Positions 9,506 through 18,391 of a stretch of 48,554 nt of DNA are shown one piece after another; the stretch's first letter is position 1, and each line of letters opens with the position of its first letter. The position numbers and the translations under genes were made by a program. The DNA comes from Acidobacteriota bacterium. Its GTDB lineage: Bacteria; Acidobacteriota; Terriglobia; Bryobacterales; UBA6623. The notes under the pieces were generated by a model. That model made no database searches and was not told where the DNA came from. It saw only the letters and a program-made list of their open reading frames with translations. Location: assembly GCA_027592785.1 (NCBI GenBank), contig JAQCLD010000003.1, positions 64,096 to 112,649 on the forward strand. The letters run 5' to 3'.

Positions 9506-10111
9506 CTAGACGCGAATGCCGACGCGCCACAAGATGTAGCTTGCCGCCTCGCGAGCCAAGCGCTTGTAGCGGGCCCAGGCATTGCCCTCCGCAGGGGCGC
9601 CGCGAGGGGATCCGTAAACGGTGAGGCCATGCTCTTCGAGCATTTTCTTAGCGCGATGGATGTGATAGTCGTCGCTCACGACGATACAGCTGGTCAGCTG
9701 CATCTGATCCATCATCTCTGCCACGGCCGCGGTAGACTGCATCGTGGACTGTCCGCTGGACTCCACGCTGACGTATTCGGCGGGAACGCCGTTCTCGGAC
9801 AGATATCGGCGGCTTACCTCCCCTTCGGAGAACTTCGCCCCGGGCCCCTGACCGCCAGTCGCGATGATGCGCGGGGCCAACTCGCGGCGATACAGATCGA
9901 GCGCATGGTCGAGGCGCGCTTTCAGTACCGGCGAGGGACGGCCCCAATACTGAGCAGCTCCGAGGACAACAATGACGTCCGCCGGCTGTGCCTCGTCGAT
10001 TCCGGATTGTCGCCAGACCTGGTAGAAGACAATCCCAAAAACGACAATACCGGCGACCAGGCACGATCCGATCAGCCGTCGGAGGCTCGTTATGTATTTG
10101 CGGGACGCCAT
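9506..10111 (-). CDS. YdcF/ElyC-family (DUF218) membrane-anchored protein
   Basis: One N-terminal membrane helix (about residues 12-32) is followed by the DUF218 domain. It has ADVIVVLGAAQYWGRPSPVLKARLDHALDL, then IIATGGQGPGAKFSEGEVSRRYL, and VSDDYHIHRAKKM late in the domain. Family members such as ElyC and SanA affect envelope integrity and peptidoglycan precursor use, and the biochemical activity is not established. The 201-residue length is typical of the short subgroup with one anchor. ATG start. Divergent from the SpoU methyltransferase, with 100 nt between. Confidence 0.85.
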   Translation of the reverse strand: MASRKYITSLRRLIGSCLVAGIVVFGIVFYQVWRQSGIDEAQPADVIVVLGAAQYWGRPSPVLKARLDHALDLYRRELAPRIIATGGQGPGAKFSEGEVSRRYLSENGVPAEYVSVESSGQSTMQSTAAVAEMMDQMQLTSCIVVSDDYHIHRAKKMLEEHGLTVYGSPRGAPAEGNAWARYKRLAREAASYILWRVGIRV

Positions 10112-10211
10112 CGAGCTAGTGCCGGCGGGCAGACAACCGCCGTCCCAATCATAATGGACGCACGGAGTCCCTGCTTCGGTTCAGCGCCGCAGGGGATTCT
10201 ATATCCAATTA

Positions 10212-10997
10212 GTGCACATCACCAGCTCAACCAATCCATTGATCAAGGACATCCGCCGGGCAGTGCGCCGTGGCGAGGCGACCGAGGACGGCCTCGCCGT
10301 TGCGGAGTCTCCCCATCTACTGGAAGAAGCCGTACGGTCGGGGATTCCGATCGAAGCGACGCTGCTGGCCGAGACTGCTGGGCCCGCGGTGGAAGCCCTC
10401 GCGCACAGACTCGACCCGACGTTCCACACGATTCCCGACAAGTTGTTCGCCGAGCTGTCGTCCACCGAGAACAGTCAGGGACTCATCTGCTTGGTGCGCG
10501 TGCCGCGCTATGAGTGGGACGACTGGCTCGGTTCGGTGAAACGGGTGGTCATCCTCGATGGCATCCAGGACCCGGGCAATGCCGGGGCGATGGTGCGATC
10601 CGCGGAGGCCTTTGGCGTGGGGGCGGTAATCTTTGGCCGCGGTTCGGTCTCGCCTGTGAATCCGAAGACTCTGCGGGCGTCAGCGGGCTCCTTGTTTCGT
10701 ATTCCAACCGTCCGCGGCGGTGGAGCGGAGCGAGTGATCGAATCGTTGCGGTCGGCGAATCTTCCGCTCTTCGCAGCCACTACGCGTGATGGCAAGCCGC
10801 TCGGCGAACTCGATCTGAGCAGATCGGCCGTCATCATCGGCTCAGAAGCGCACGGCATCAACCCGGAATACCTGGCGGCAGCGACCCCGGTGCACATCCC
10901 GGTCCAGGGAGTTGAGTCGCTGAATGCCGGAGCTGCTGCTGCAGTAATTTTCTACGCATCCTCGCAAAAGCGGCCGAGCGGTCACGGTGATCAATAG
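10212..10997 (+). CDS. SpoU/TrmH-family RNA 2'-O-methyltransferase
   Basis: A SPOUT-class enzyme that transfers methyl from S-adenosylmethionine to the ribose 2'-hydroxyl of rRNA or tRNA. An N-terminal substrate-binding domain begins ITSSTNPLIKDIRR. The knotted catalytic domain has motif 1 (DGIQDPGNAGAMVRSAEAFG), motif 2 (VIIGSEAHGI) and motif 3 (VESLNAGAAAAVIFY). The organisation matches the RlmB/TsnR-like branch, and the exact target base cannot be given. Starts with GTG at 10212 without a ribosome site. TATATC ends 6 nt before it, suggesting a leaderless mRNA. Ends before a bidirectional hairpin. Confidence 0.9.
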   Translation: MHITSSTNPLIKDIRRAVRRGEATEDGLAVAESPHLLEEAVRSGIPIEATLLAETAGPAVEALAHRLDPTFHTIPDKLFAELSSTENSQGLICLVRVPRYEWDDWLGSVKRVVILDGIQDPGNAGAMVRSAEAFGVGAVIFGRGSVSPVNPKTLRASAGSLFRIPTVRGGGAERVIESLRSANLPLFAATTRDGKPLGELDLSRSAVIIGSEAHGINPEYLAAATPVHIPVQGVESLNAGAAAAVIFYASSQKRPSGHGDQ

Positions 10998-11015
10998 ATC
11001 GGGACCAAGAGAGAG

Positions 11016-11042
11016 GCCCCAACGCCTGTAGGTCGTCGGGGC
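11016..11042. terminator. hairpin between convergent genes (possible bidirectional terminator)
   Basis: GCCCC (11016-11020) pairs with GGGGC (11038-11042), and after one A-C mismatch ACG pairs with CGT, with a 9 nt loop. It sits between the SpoU stop (10997) and the DUF1552 stop (11066). The T-rich stretch after it is short. Confidence 0.5.
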
Positions 11043-11065
11043 ATCTGGTTTCGTTTGCGGCGCTA

Positions 11066-12427
11066 TTAGATGTCGGCCAGCCGCGATCTCGAATCAGCGA
11101 AGCCTTCCAGTTCCACGCCCATGCGGTCCATGATCGACAGGTGCAAGCTAGCAGCTCGCCGATTGTCGTTGCCTCGCTCCAAGTAGTCGAGGATACGTCC
11201 GGTCTTGAGCGTACCGCCTGCACTTCCCGCCAGCAGGATGGGAAGTTGCTCGGCACTGTGACTGTCCCCGTCGAACAGACTGGAACACAGCATCATCATG
11301 GAGTTGTCGAGCAGAGTCCCTTCGCCTTCGTCGATGCCCTTCATGCGGTCTACCAAATAGGCGAACTGCTCGACATGATACTGGTTCGTCTTGAGGTACA
11401 TCGCCTCTTTGTGGGGATCTTTGCCGTTGTGGGTCAGATCGAGGTGCAAAGCGCCGCTTACGCCATCGAGGAACTTGAAGTTCATCTGCGAGAGGTCGTT
11501 GTTGAGCATGCACGTCGCAATGCGGGTTTTGTCCATCTGGAACGCGAGCACGACGATGTCCATCATCAAGCGCATGTGATCGGGAACGTTCTGAGGCAGG
11601 TCGTCGGCCGGGCGCTCCATGTTTGGCTCCGTAAGCGAGGGCCTCCAGCCTTCCAGGCGTTGACCCTTCGAAGCTTGATCGATTCGCTTTTCGACGTCGC
11701 GAATCGAGTCAAAGTATTCGCCGAGCTTGCGCTGATCGTGACTGCTGACCTTCGACTGCAGCCCATGGGCTTGATCGAGCACCGAGTCGAGGATTGTTTG
11801 ATCCAGTTCTCGGCCGCGACCGTCGCCAAACAGGCGATCAAAAGCACGAGCCGGGTAGATTTCCTTCGTCGCCGGCTTCGTGTCTGTCGCCCAAGAAACA
11901 GCCGAAGCGTAGATCATCGACAGGCCGTCTTCGAGACGCAGTTCGTTCGGCTCCACGCCCAGAACGAGACTTGGGACCGCGGTTTTTCCGCCGATGTGCT
12001 CAGCCATGAGTTGGTCCATGGTCTTGCCGCAACGAATGACGCTGGGATCCATGCTGACCGCAGCGCCGGATAGGACGTTAGGAGCGCGTCCCAGGTGCGG
12101 ACTCTTCGCTACGAACGCGTCCTCGTTGTAGAGACCGCGGATGAAGTTCATGTCCTTCCGATGCGGCATCATCGGAGCAAGGCCGGGACCGATCTGCATC
12201 TCGCCGTCCTGGTCCTTGGCCCACCAGTGCTCCGGCTCAACGCCGTTTGAGAACCAGATGCAACCGAAACGAACAGGCGGCTTGTTTGCTGCGTCGCTGG
12301 GGCCCTCTTCGGCGTACAACGGCAACGATTCCAGCCAGGGCAGGGTGATAGCGACGCCCGCAGCTCCTTGCAAGAAGCGTCGGCGCGACTTCAGTTCGTT
12401 GTTGTGGACCTCTTCAGCGGACTTCAT
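11066..12427 (-). CDS. DUF1552 protein with Tat signal
   Basis: A 453-residue exported protein of the DUF1552 family, found chiefly in acidobacteria, planctomycetes and verrucomicrobia and almost always next to a DUF1592/DUF1588 cytochrome-like protein, as here. The N-terminus carries a twin-arginine motif, SRRRFLQGA (about residues 15-23), then a hydrophobic stretch, so it is exported folded. The body has [28 protein letters not shown] and family blocks such as [10 protein letters not shown]. Its start overlaps the end of the upstream DUF1592 gene by 14 nt with a GGAAGG ribosome site, which indicates translational coupling. The biochemical role is unknown. A surface polysaccharide or redox role has only been inferred from genome context. 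Confidence 0.88.
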   Translation of the reverse strand: MKSAEEVHNNELKSRRRFLQGAAGVAITLPWLESLPLYAEEGPSDAANKPPVRFGCIWFSNGVEPEHWWAKDQDGEMQIGPGLAPMMPHRKDMNFIRGLYNEDAFVAKSPHLGRAPNVLSGAAVSMDPSVIRCGKTMDQLMAEHIGGKTAVPSLVLGVEPNELRLEDGLSMIYASAVSWATDTKPATKEIYPARAFDRLFGDGRGRELDQTILDSVLDQAHGLQSKVSSHDQRKLGEYFDSIRDVEKRIDQASKGQRLEGWRPSLTEPNMERPADDLPQNVPDHMRLMMDIVVLAFQMDKTRIATCMLNNDLSQMNFKFLDGVSGALHLDLTHNGKDPHKEAMYLKTNQYHVEQFAYLVDRMKGIDEGEGTLLDNSMMMLCSSLFDGDSHSAEQLPILLAGSAGGTLKTGRILDYLERGNDNRRAASLHLSIMDRMGVELEGFADSRSRLADI

Positions 12428-15400
12428 TTTTCACCCTTCCTATCATTACCTGTGCGCCGTCACGCCGGGTCGCGGCCACTTGCGCAGCGTCTTCGACCCG
12501 CATGAAGCGGAATTGGCGACTCGTTGCGATCTCGGCGATTAAGTCGGCGAAAGTCGCCTCGCCGCCCGTCTTGCTTAACCGATCGATCAGCGGCCGATCG
12601 GAGGCAAGCACCGTCCGTCCGAGCGCGTAGCCCACCAGCTTGCCGGCAACGGTCTTGATAACCTGCGGTTCGTTCTTTTCGAGGTAGGCGACCAATCCGT
12701 CGACCCCATCGATCTCTGTCTTGTCCGAGAGCGTGCCGGAATCCTCGATGGCCTGCCCCTCAGAATAAGTCTGCCGCCATCTTCCGATCGAGTCGTAGTG
12801 CTCCAGCGGGAACCCCAGCGGGTCAATCCGCGAATGACAGTTGGCGCAAGTCGGATTGCTCTGGTGGGCGGCCAGCTGTTCACGTACCGTCTTGCCGCCG
12901 AATCCCTTCTCGTCTCCTGGAATCGGGGGGATATTTGCCGGCGGCGGCGGGACAGGGGTACCGACGACGCGCCGCAACAACCAGTCGCCGCGCTTGACCG
13001 GACTTGTCCGCAGCGGGGCCGAAGTAGCGGTGAGAATCGCTCCCAGTCGGACGAGTCCGCCACGCTGGTAGCCGTCGGCGCTCTTCACGAGTTCTGCTGC
13101 TCCGGTCGACGCGACAGCCTCTTTGTCTCCGCCGTAGAACTCAGCCAGGTCCTGGTTCAAGAAGGCATAGTCCGCCGTAAGAATCTCTCGAATGGGACGA
13201 TTCTCGCGAACAACATACTCGAAGAAGGAGACGGCCTCGTCGTACATGGCCGCCTTGATCTCATCCGTAAACTCCGGGTACCGGCCCGTATCCACGCCGC
13301 GGTACTGATCGAAGCGGTAGAAACCCAGCCACTGTCCGAAGAACTCCGTCGACAGTCGCCGCGCCTTGGGATCGGCAAGCATGCGTTTGACCTGCGCTCT
13401 GACGTTCACCGGCTCACTCAATTCGCCGGCGGCGGCGGCCCGACCGAGTTCCTGATCAGGCATCGAAGACCACAAGAAATAGCTCAAGCGGCTGGCTATT
13501 TCCCAGCCGGACAGCGGACTGATACCCGCCTGATCCGACGGATTCTCGATGCGGTAGAGGAAAGACGGAGAAATCAATATGCGCGATACCAGAGCCTGAA
13601 TCGCCTTGCGATGGTCGAGTTGAGAGTCTTCTCTCAGACTGCGATAGAAGGTTCGCAACTCGCCTTCTTCGCCGGACGTCAGCGGCCTCCGCCAAGCGCG
13701 GCTGGCGAACGCGACGGCATCGTCGACGTGACCCGGTTGCGCCTTCAGTTCCATTGCCGCGGCACGGTCGTAATCTGCCTTCAGCTGCTCAACGTACTGC
13801 CTGGGCTCCGCCGCAAGCGCCGCTATCCAGGCGCGCTCGAGATTGGCAATACGCCGATCGCCCAGGTCGACATCCAACTTGCGCGCCACGAAACGAAGGA
13901 AGGCGTCGTGATACTCAAAAGAAGTCTTGAGATCGGCCCACGCCTGCTCCAAACGCAGACGCGTCTCGTCGTCCAGCATGTTGTCGACCAAAAACCCGTC
14001 GTCGCGAGTGTACTTGATGGTGTAGTGAAACTCGTCGCGCTCGGGCTGGTTGTAATCGTTGTTATAGGGCGGCGGGATCGGATCTCGATCGGAAGGCGTC
14101 GGCTCGCGATGGGAAATCTGCGGCAGCACTTCGCCGAACTTGAGCACCGCTTCCATCCACGCCTTGTAGCCGGCGCTGTTCGGGTCGGCCAGCAGCGCCG
14201 AGGACGGACGTCCACGCTGAGCGCCGTTAGAAATCGTAGCTCTGAGTACCGCGTCGCTGTCAGGGGCGAATGAGGCCTTGCCTTCGATTTGCAACGAAAA
14301 GCCGCGGCTGCCGGCCGGAACGGGCACCTCAAACACCAACTCGGATTCACTCGACGTCACGAACGAGTCTTCATCGATCACTTCGCCGTTCGGTCCCTTG
14401 CCAAAGCCGATCTTCGCGGCCAGTTCGGGTCCCAACAGTTCTCTCAACGAGATGCCCGGACCGGGGCCTCGGCGCTCCTGCGGCTCGGCTGCCTGCCCGT
14501 CCTGCGGAGTAGGCGTCGGCGGCGGCGGCGATTGGAAACGAACAACTCCGTCGCTCCAAACGACAAAAGGCTGATCGGTCGAACCAGGATTCGCGGTCGT
14601 GACCGAAATCACGACTTTCGGCTGGTCATCGCGACCCAGCCGGCTCTGAAATCTAAACTTGTTCTCGTTCGTCGCCTCCAGTTCTGTGGCGGTCAGAACC
14701 AACGCGCGTTCGTCGCCCGCGCCCCCCGCGGCCAGTTCACCAGCGCCCAGCAGCCAACGAGGCCAGAAGATCAACTCCTCTTGAACCTTCATGCTGCCCG
14801 CGCGGGCGGCCTTTTTGACTTCAGCAACGTCGTCCCTCCCAGGGACCGGCAAGGCCCGCCACAGATCCACGATCTTCGAAGTCGGGTAGCTCGGCGCCGG
14901 TCCGTTCATCACCGACCAAACGTGCTCGGCGAAACGAGTACTGACGCCTTCCTTCTTCGCTAGATCGGAAACGGTCGCAGTTCCCAGGCCCAGGGCTTGA
15001 CGATGTTTGTACTGCCAAGCCACGAAAAAAGCCTGGGAATAGATGTCCATGCCATACGGGCGGCCGCCTTCTCCGGATGCCGCACGGAAGCCGTTGGCCA
15101 TGTAGATGCTCTGGATTCTGTCGACGGCGGAGAGTTCGAATCCACTCAGTCCCGGATCTGCAAAGAAGCTCAGCGGACCGGCGCCGATGACGGTATGATC
15201 GGCGATCTGTTTGGCCGCACCGAGGTAAAGCTCTAGCTTGGCGTCCGCCATGAACTGCACGCTGCCGAAATTGGAGAAGCCCTCGCCGCCGACAGCCTCA
15301 CCTTGAAACATGCGCGCAAAGTCGAGATCGAGGCCGGTCAGGTCTTCGAGGGTGTACTCATACTCGGCGCTGGTGAGCTGCCGAATAGTTACCTCACCAG

Positions 15401-15782
15401 GGTCGCCCGCGTGTTGGTCGGTATAGGCATCCAGTTCCGAGCGGATCCAGGTGACCAGCTGAGCACGCTGCTCGTCCGACGGCTGAGGCATCGCCGGCGG
15501 GGGCATTCTGTGCTCTTCAAGGGCTTCGGCCACCTTCTCCCACTGCTGGAAGCTGACCGCGATAGACTCTTGCTTAGAAATCCGCTCCAAACTCAAGCCG
15601 CCGGCTGACGCGGCATCGCCGTGGCAGGTAAAGCAATACTGCTGCAGCGTCGGCACTGCTTCGCTGTCGAGAGCCAACAGCGACGTGGCCGAAGTGAGCG
15701 CCGCCACTACCGCAATAAGCATCTGCGACGCTGGGCGACCGCCAGGTCGTCTCAAGCCGCAAGGGATCCACAAACTATTCAT
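12414..15782 (-). CDS. DUF1587/DUF1592/DUF1588/DUF1585 cytochrome c-like secreted protein
   Basis: Large exported protein of the planctomycete/acidobacterial cytochrome group. A signal peptide ([18 protein letters not shown]) is followed by a haem-binding CFTCH (residues 50-54 from the ATG) and an N-terminal DUF1587 region with [20 protein letters not shown]. The second half holds DUF1595/DUF1592 ([32 protein letters not shown]), DUF1588 ([15 protein letters not shown]) and DUF1585, with a second C-x-x-C-H (CANCH, about residue 980). Between them is an insertion of several hundred residues with a proline-rich linker, SPPPPTPTP. This makes it much longer than typical members. Start taken as ATG at 15782, and a TTG at 15794 is possible. 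Partner of the DUF1552 gene. Confidence 0.88.
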   Translation of the reverse strand: MNSLWIPCGLRRPGGRPASQMLIAVVAALTSATSLLALDSEAVPTLQQYCFTCHGDAASAGGLSLERISKQESIAVSFQQWEKVAEALEEHRMPPPAMPQPSDEQRAQLVTWIRSELDAYTDQHAGDPGEVTIRQLTSAEYEYTLEDLTGLDLDFARMFQGEAVGGEGFSNFGSVQFMADAKLELYLGAAKQIADHTVIGAGPLSFFADPGLSGFELSAVDRIQSIYMANGFRAASGEGGRPYGMDIYSQAFFVAWQYKHRQALGLGTATVSDLAKKEGVSTRFAEHVWSVMNGPAPSYPTSKIVDLWRALPVPGRDDVAEVKKAARAGSMKVQEELIFWPRWLLGAGELAAGGAGDERALVLTATELEATNENKFRFQSRLGRDDQPKVVISVTTANPGSTDQPFVVWSDGVVRFQSPPPPTPTPQDGQAAEPQERRGPGPGISLRELLGPELAAKIGFGKGPNGEVIDEDSFVTSSESELVFEVPVPAGSRGFSLQIEGKASFAPDSDAVLRATISNGAQRGRPSSALLADPNSAGYKAWMEAVLKFGEVLPQISHREPTPSDRDPIPPPYNNDYNQPERDEFHYTIKYTRDDGFLVDNMLDDETRLRLEQAWADLKTSFEYHDAFLRFVARKLDVDLGDRRIANLERAWIAALAAEPRQYVEQLKADYDRAAAMELKAQPGHVDDAVAFASRAWRRPLTSGEEGELRTFYRSLREDSQLDHRKAIQALVSRILISPSFLYRIENPSDQAGISPLSGWEIASRLSYFLWSSMPDQELGRAAAAGELSEPVNVRAQVKRMLADPKARRLSTEFFGQWLGFYRFDQYRGVDTGRYPEFTDEIKAAMYDEAVSFFEYVVRENRPIREILTADYAFLNQDLAEFYGGDKEAVASTGAAELVKSADGYQRGGLVRLGAILTATSAPLRTSPVKRGDWLLRRVVGTPVPPPPANIPPIPGDEKGFGGKTVREQLAAHQSNPTCANCHSRIDPLGFPLEHYDSIGRWRQTYSEGQAIEDSGTLSDKTEIDGVDGLVAYLEKNEPQVIKTVAGKLVGYALGRTVLASDRPLIDRLSKTGGEATFADLIAEIATSRQFRFMRVEDAAQVAATRRDGAQVMIGRVKNEVR

Positions 15783-15996
15783 AACACTGACCAAAGGGCT
15801 AACAGACCTAGTCCATTTTAAGGCCCGCCCAAACCCGGCGTCCAGGTTCGTTGTCGCGAACAGCCAGCAAATACTTGTTGCTTGCCGACACGACCGCCCT
15901 CCTATCGAGACGAATCGCCCGCACGGTTCGTTACCGGTACGCGAACGTGCCCATCAAGCCCGGCGGCACAATCGCACGCTGCAATAATGAAAGTTC

Positions 15997-17538
15997 ATGG
16001 CCCGACCAAGACCCGTAGTGCTCACCATCATGGACGGCTGGGGACACAACCCTGACCCCAAGAACAACGCCGTCGCCATGGCCAACAAGCCCAACTTCGA
16101 TCGCCTCTGGCAAAAGTACCCGCACACGCTCATCCGCACCGACGGGCCGTTCGTCGGCCTGCCCGAGGGACAAATGGGCAACAGCGAGGTAGGCCATCTC
16201 AACATCGGCTCCGGCCGCATCATCAAGATGGAGTTCACCCGCATCGACGAGTTGATCGCCAGCGGCCACGTTGGCGAGAATCCGGCCCTACGCGGCGCCA
16301 TGGAACACGGCGCCAAGACTCGTCTGCATATCCTCGGTCTGTGCAGCGACGGCGGCGTACATTCCCAGCTCAGCCACATCATCGGGCTCGTCGAGTTGGC
16401 CAAGAAGCAGGGGGTTCGCGAAATCTACTTGCACTGCTTCACCGATGGCCGCGACACGCCTCCCGAAAGCGGCGTCGGCTTCATCGCCGAGCTGCAGCAC
16501 AAGCTAGACCAGATCGGCCTCGGCAAAATCGCCACCATCTCGGGCCGCTACTTCGCCATGGACCGCGACAAACGCTGGGAGCGCGTTGAGAAAGCATTCG
16601 ACGCCCTCGTGCTCGGTCAAGGCGTCAAGCAGACCGATCCGGTTCAAGCGATGAAGCGTTCCTACGAACGCGGCGTCACCGACGAGTTCGTCGATCCGAT
16701 CGTCATCACCGATGCCGCCGGCGCACCCATCGCCCAGATTCGCGACGGAGACGCAGTCTTATTCGCGAACTTCCGCGCCGACCGCGCCCGCGAGATCACC
16801 CTGGCGCTGACCTCCGACACGCTCGAACAGCCCGCGCGCAGCAAGGCCCCCAAGAATCTGCACTACACGACGATGACCGAGTACGACGAGAAGTACACCT
16901 TCCCCGTCGTGATCGAGAAGCACTTCCCCGAGCACGTTCTCGGCGCGGTTTGCGAAGTGAACAACCTACGAAATCTGCGCACGGCCGAGACCGAGAAATA
17001 CCCGCACGTGACCTATTTCTTCAACGGCGGCCAAGAAAAGCCCTTCCGGGGCGAAGAGCGCGAAGTCGTCGCCTCTCGCAAAGACGTCGCGACCTACGAC
17101 CTGGCTCCCGAAATGAGCGCCGCCGGAGTTTGCGACGTTGTCGTGAGCGGCATCGAGAGCAAGTCCTTCGACATCATCATTGTGAATTTCGCCAACGGCG
17201 ACATGGTCGGACACACCGGAGTCATCCCCGCCGCAGTCAAGGCGATTGAGACCGTCGACGGCTGCCTGGGACGGATCGAAGCTGCGCTCAAGCCCTACGA
17301 CGCAGCCTGGATCATCACCGCCGATCACGGCAACGCCGACCTGCTCGTCGACCCGGTTACAGGCCTGCCGCACACCTACCACACGCTCTTCCCCGTACCG
17401 TTCATCCTGGCGAGCAACTACGCCGGACCACTGCACGAAGGCGGATCGTTGCGCGATATTTCGCCGACCATCCTCAGCCTGCTAGGCGTAGAACAACCCA
17501 AACAGATGACCGGCCGCGACCTGCGCGCGGGCATCTAG
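15997..17538 (+). CDS. gpmI: 2,3-bisphosphoglycerate-independent phosphoglycerate mutase
   Basis: Interconverts 3- and 2-phosphoglycerate in glycolysis, using two manganese ions and a phosphoserine. Alkaline-phosphatase-fold markers are present: IMDGWG with Asp13, then MGNSEVGHLNIGSGR with the nucleophile Ser63. Also visible are HCFTDGRDTPP, ANFRADRAREIT, NFANGDMVGHTG and ITADHGNAD. The 513-residue length is standard. ATG start without a ribosome site. A weak AATAAT lies 8 nt before it. The stop is followed by a repeat-rich non-coding region. Confidence 0.97.
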   Translation: MARPRPVVLTIMDGWGHNPDPKNNAVAMANKPNFDRLWQKYPHTLIRTDGPFVGLPEGQMGNSEVGHLNIGSGRIIKMEFTRIDELIASGHVGENPALRGAMEHGAKTRLHILGLCSDGGVHSQLSHIIGLVELAKKQGVREIYLHCFTDGRDTPPESGVGFIAELQHKLDQIGLGKIATISGRYFAMDRDKRWERVEKAFDALVLGQGVKQTDPVQAMKRSYERGVTDEFVDPIVITDAAGAPIAQIRDGDAVLFANFRADRAREITLALTSDTLEQPARSKAPKNLHYTTMTEYDEKYTFPVVIEKHFPEHVLGAVCEVNNLRNLRTAETEKYPHVTYFFNGGQEKPFRGEEREVVASRKDVATYDLAPEMSAAGVCDVVVSGIESKSFDIIIVNFANGDMVGHTGVIPAAVKAIETVDGCLGRIEAALKPYDAAWIITADHGNADLLVDPVTGLPHTYHTLFPVPFILASNYAGPLHEGGSLRDISPTILSLLGVEQPKQMTGRDLRAGI

Positions 17539-17574
17539 GGCGCCCGCGACGCCGCCCGCAACAACCAACCCGAG

Positions 17575-17594
17575 CCATGGGCGCGAGCCCATGG
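17575..17594. terminator. perfect hairpin after gpmI
   Basis: CCATGGGC (17575-17582) and GCCCATGG (17587-17594) form an 8 bp stem with a GCGA (GNRA-type) tetraloop, 36 nt after the gpmI stop. There is no U-tract, so it is a stabilising or weak termination structure at best. Confidence 0.4.
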
Positions 17595-17672
17595 TTGCCC
17601 GCATCATCGTAGGCGCCAACTCAGCAAACAACGCCGCTTGCCAGGGTGGCCTGCACCCCCTCACCATCGCCC

Positions 17673-17970
17673 CCGAACCCGCTCCAACGCCGCCATCCCC
17701 GATCCCGCGTTTTCAGCCCGTTCAAGGGGGCTCATGATCAGGCCAGGTCTGGGAAGGCCTGGTATCGCCAACGATGCACGACCTCCCGCGTCAGCGTCTT
17801 ATCCTTTGCCCCGGCCCAGCCCCAGCGGGGCGACGTAAAGTTAGCCCGGTACGTCAGCGCCGGCCCCCAAACGCCAACGCCGCCCTCTCCGCCAACTCCC
17901 CAAAACCCCAGCGTCCGCCAGGACGCCATCGCAAACAACTCTGCGAACATCGCGACCCGCCGCCCGCCAG
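17673..17970. repeat. degenerate ~300 bp direct repeat, copy A
   Basis: First of two near-identical non-coding units between gpmI and the methyltransferase locus. It shares with copy B long identical blocks, for example 17772-17809 (beginning GATGCACGACCTCCCGCGTC) and 17833-17855 (GACGTAAAGTTAGCCCGGTA onward). Read leftward, both copies give a similar peptide with KDKTLTREVVHRWRY and a stop at the same place, so the unit may be a worn-down coding or REP-like element. Together with the spacer it fills the 850 bp with no gene between 17539 and 18391. Confidence 0.75.
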
Positions 17971-18007
17971 GGACTGTCCCAAGTGGACTGTCCCCCCCAC
18001 ACCAAGC

Positions 18008-18320
18008 CCGGAACCCAAACCAACGACGCCATCCCGATCCCGCATTTTCAGCCCGTTCAACAGCACTCATGATCAGGCCAGGTCTGGAAAGGCGTGGTAT
18101 CGCCAGCGATGCACGACCTCCCGCGTCAGCGTCTTATCCTTTGCGCTCTCTTGCCCCCATCCTAGCCCCAGCGGGGCGACGTAAAGTTAGCCCGGTACGT
18201 CAGTGCCGGGGTCCCAAGCGCAAACGCCGCCCTCTCCGACAACTCCCCAAAACCCCAGCGTCCGCCAGGACGCCATCGAAAACGACTCCGCGAGCATCGC
18301 GACCCGCCGCCGCCCGCCGG
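18008..18320. repeat. degenerate ~300 bp direct repeat, copy B
   Basis: Second copy, about 335 bp downstream of copy A. It has 11 extra bases near the middle and scattered substitutions. It contains the hairpin CCCGGTAC (18191-18198) / GTGCCGGG (18203-18210) with a GTCA loop and one G-T pair, which copy A has partly lost. The 37 bp between the copies carry GGGACTGTCCC (17970-17980), an 11 bp palindrome, and a second GGACTGTCC (17985-17993). Confidence 0.75.
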
Positions 18321-18391
18321 AGAAGCAATAGAAGAGACGTTTCGCGAAATTCCCCGACCACAACCCTGATATCTTGGAGCCTACCTATCCC

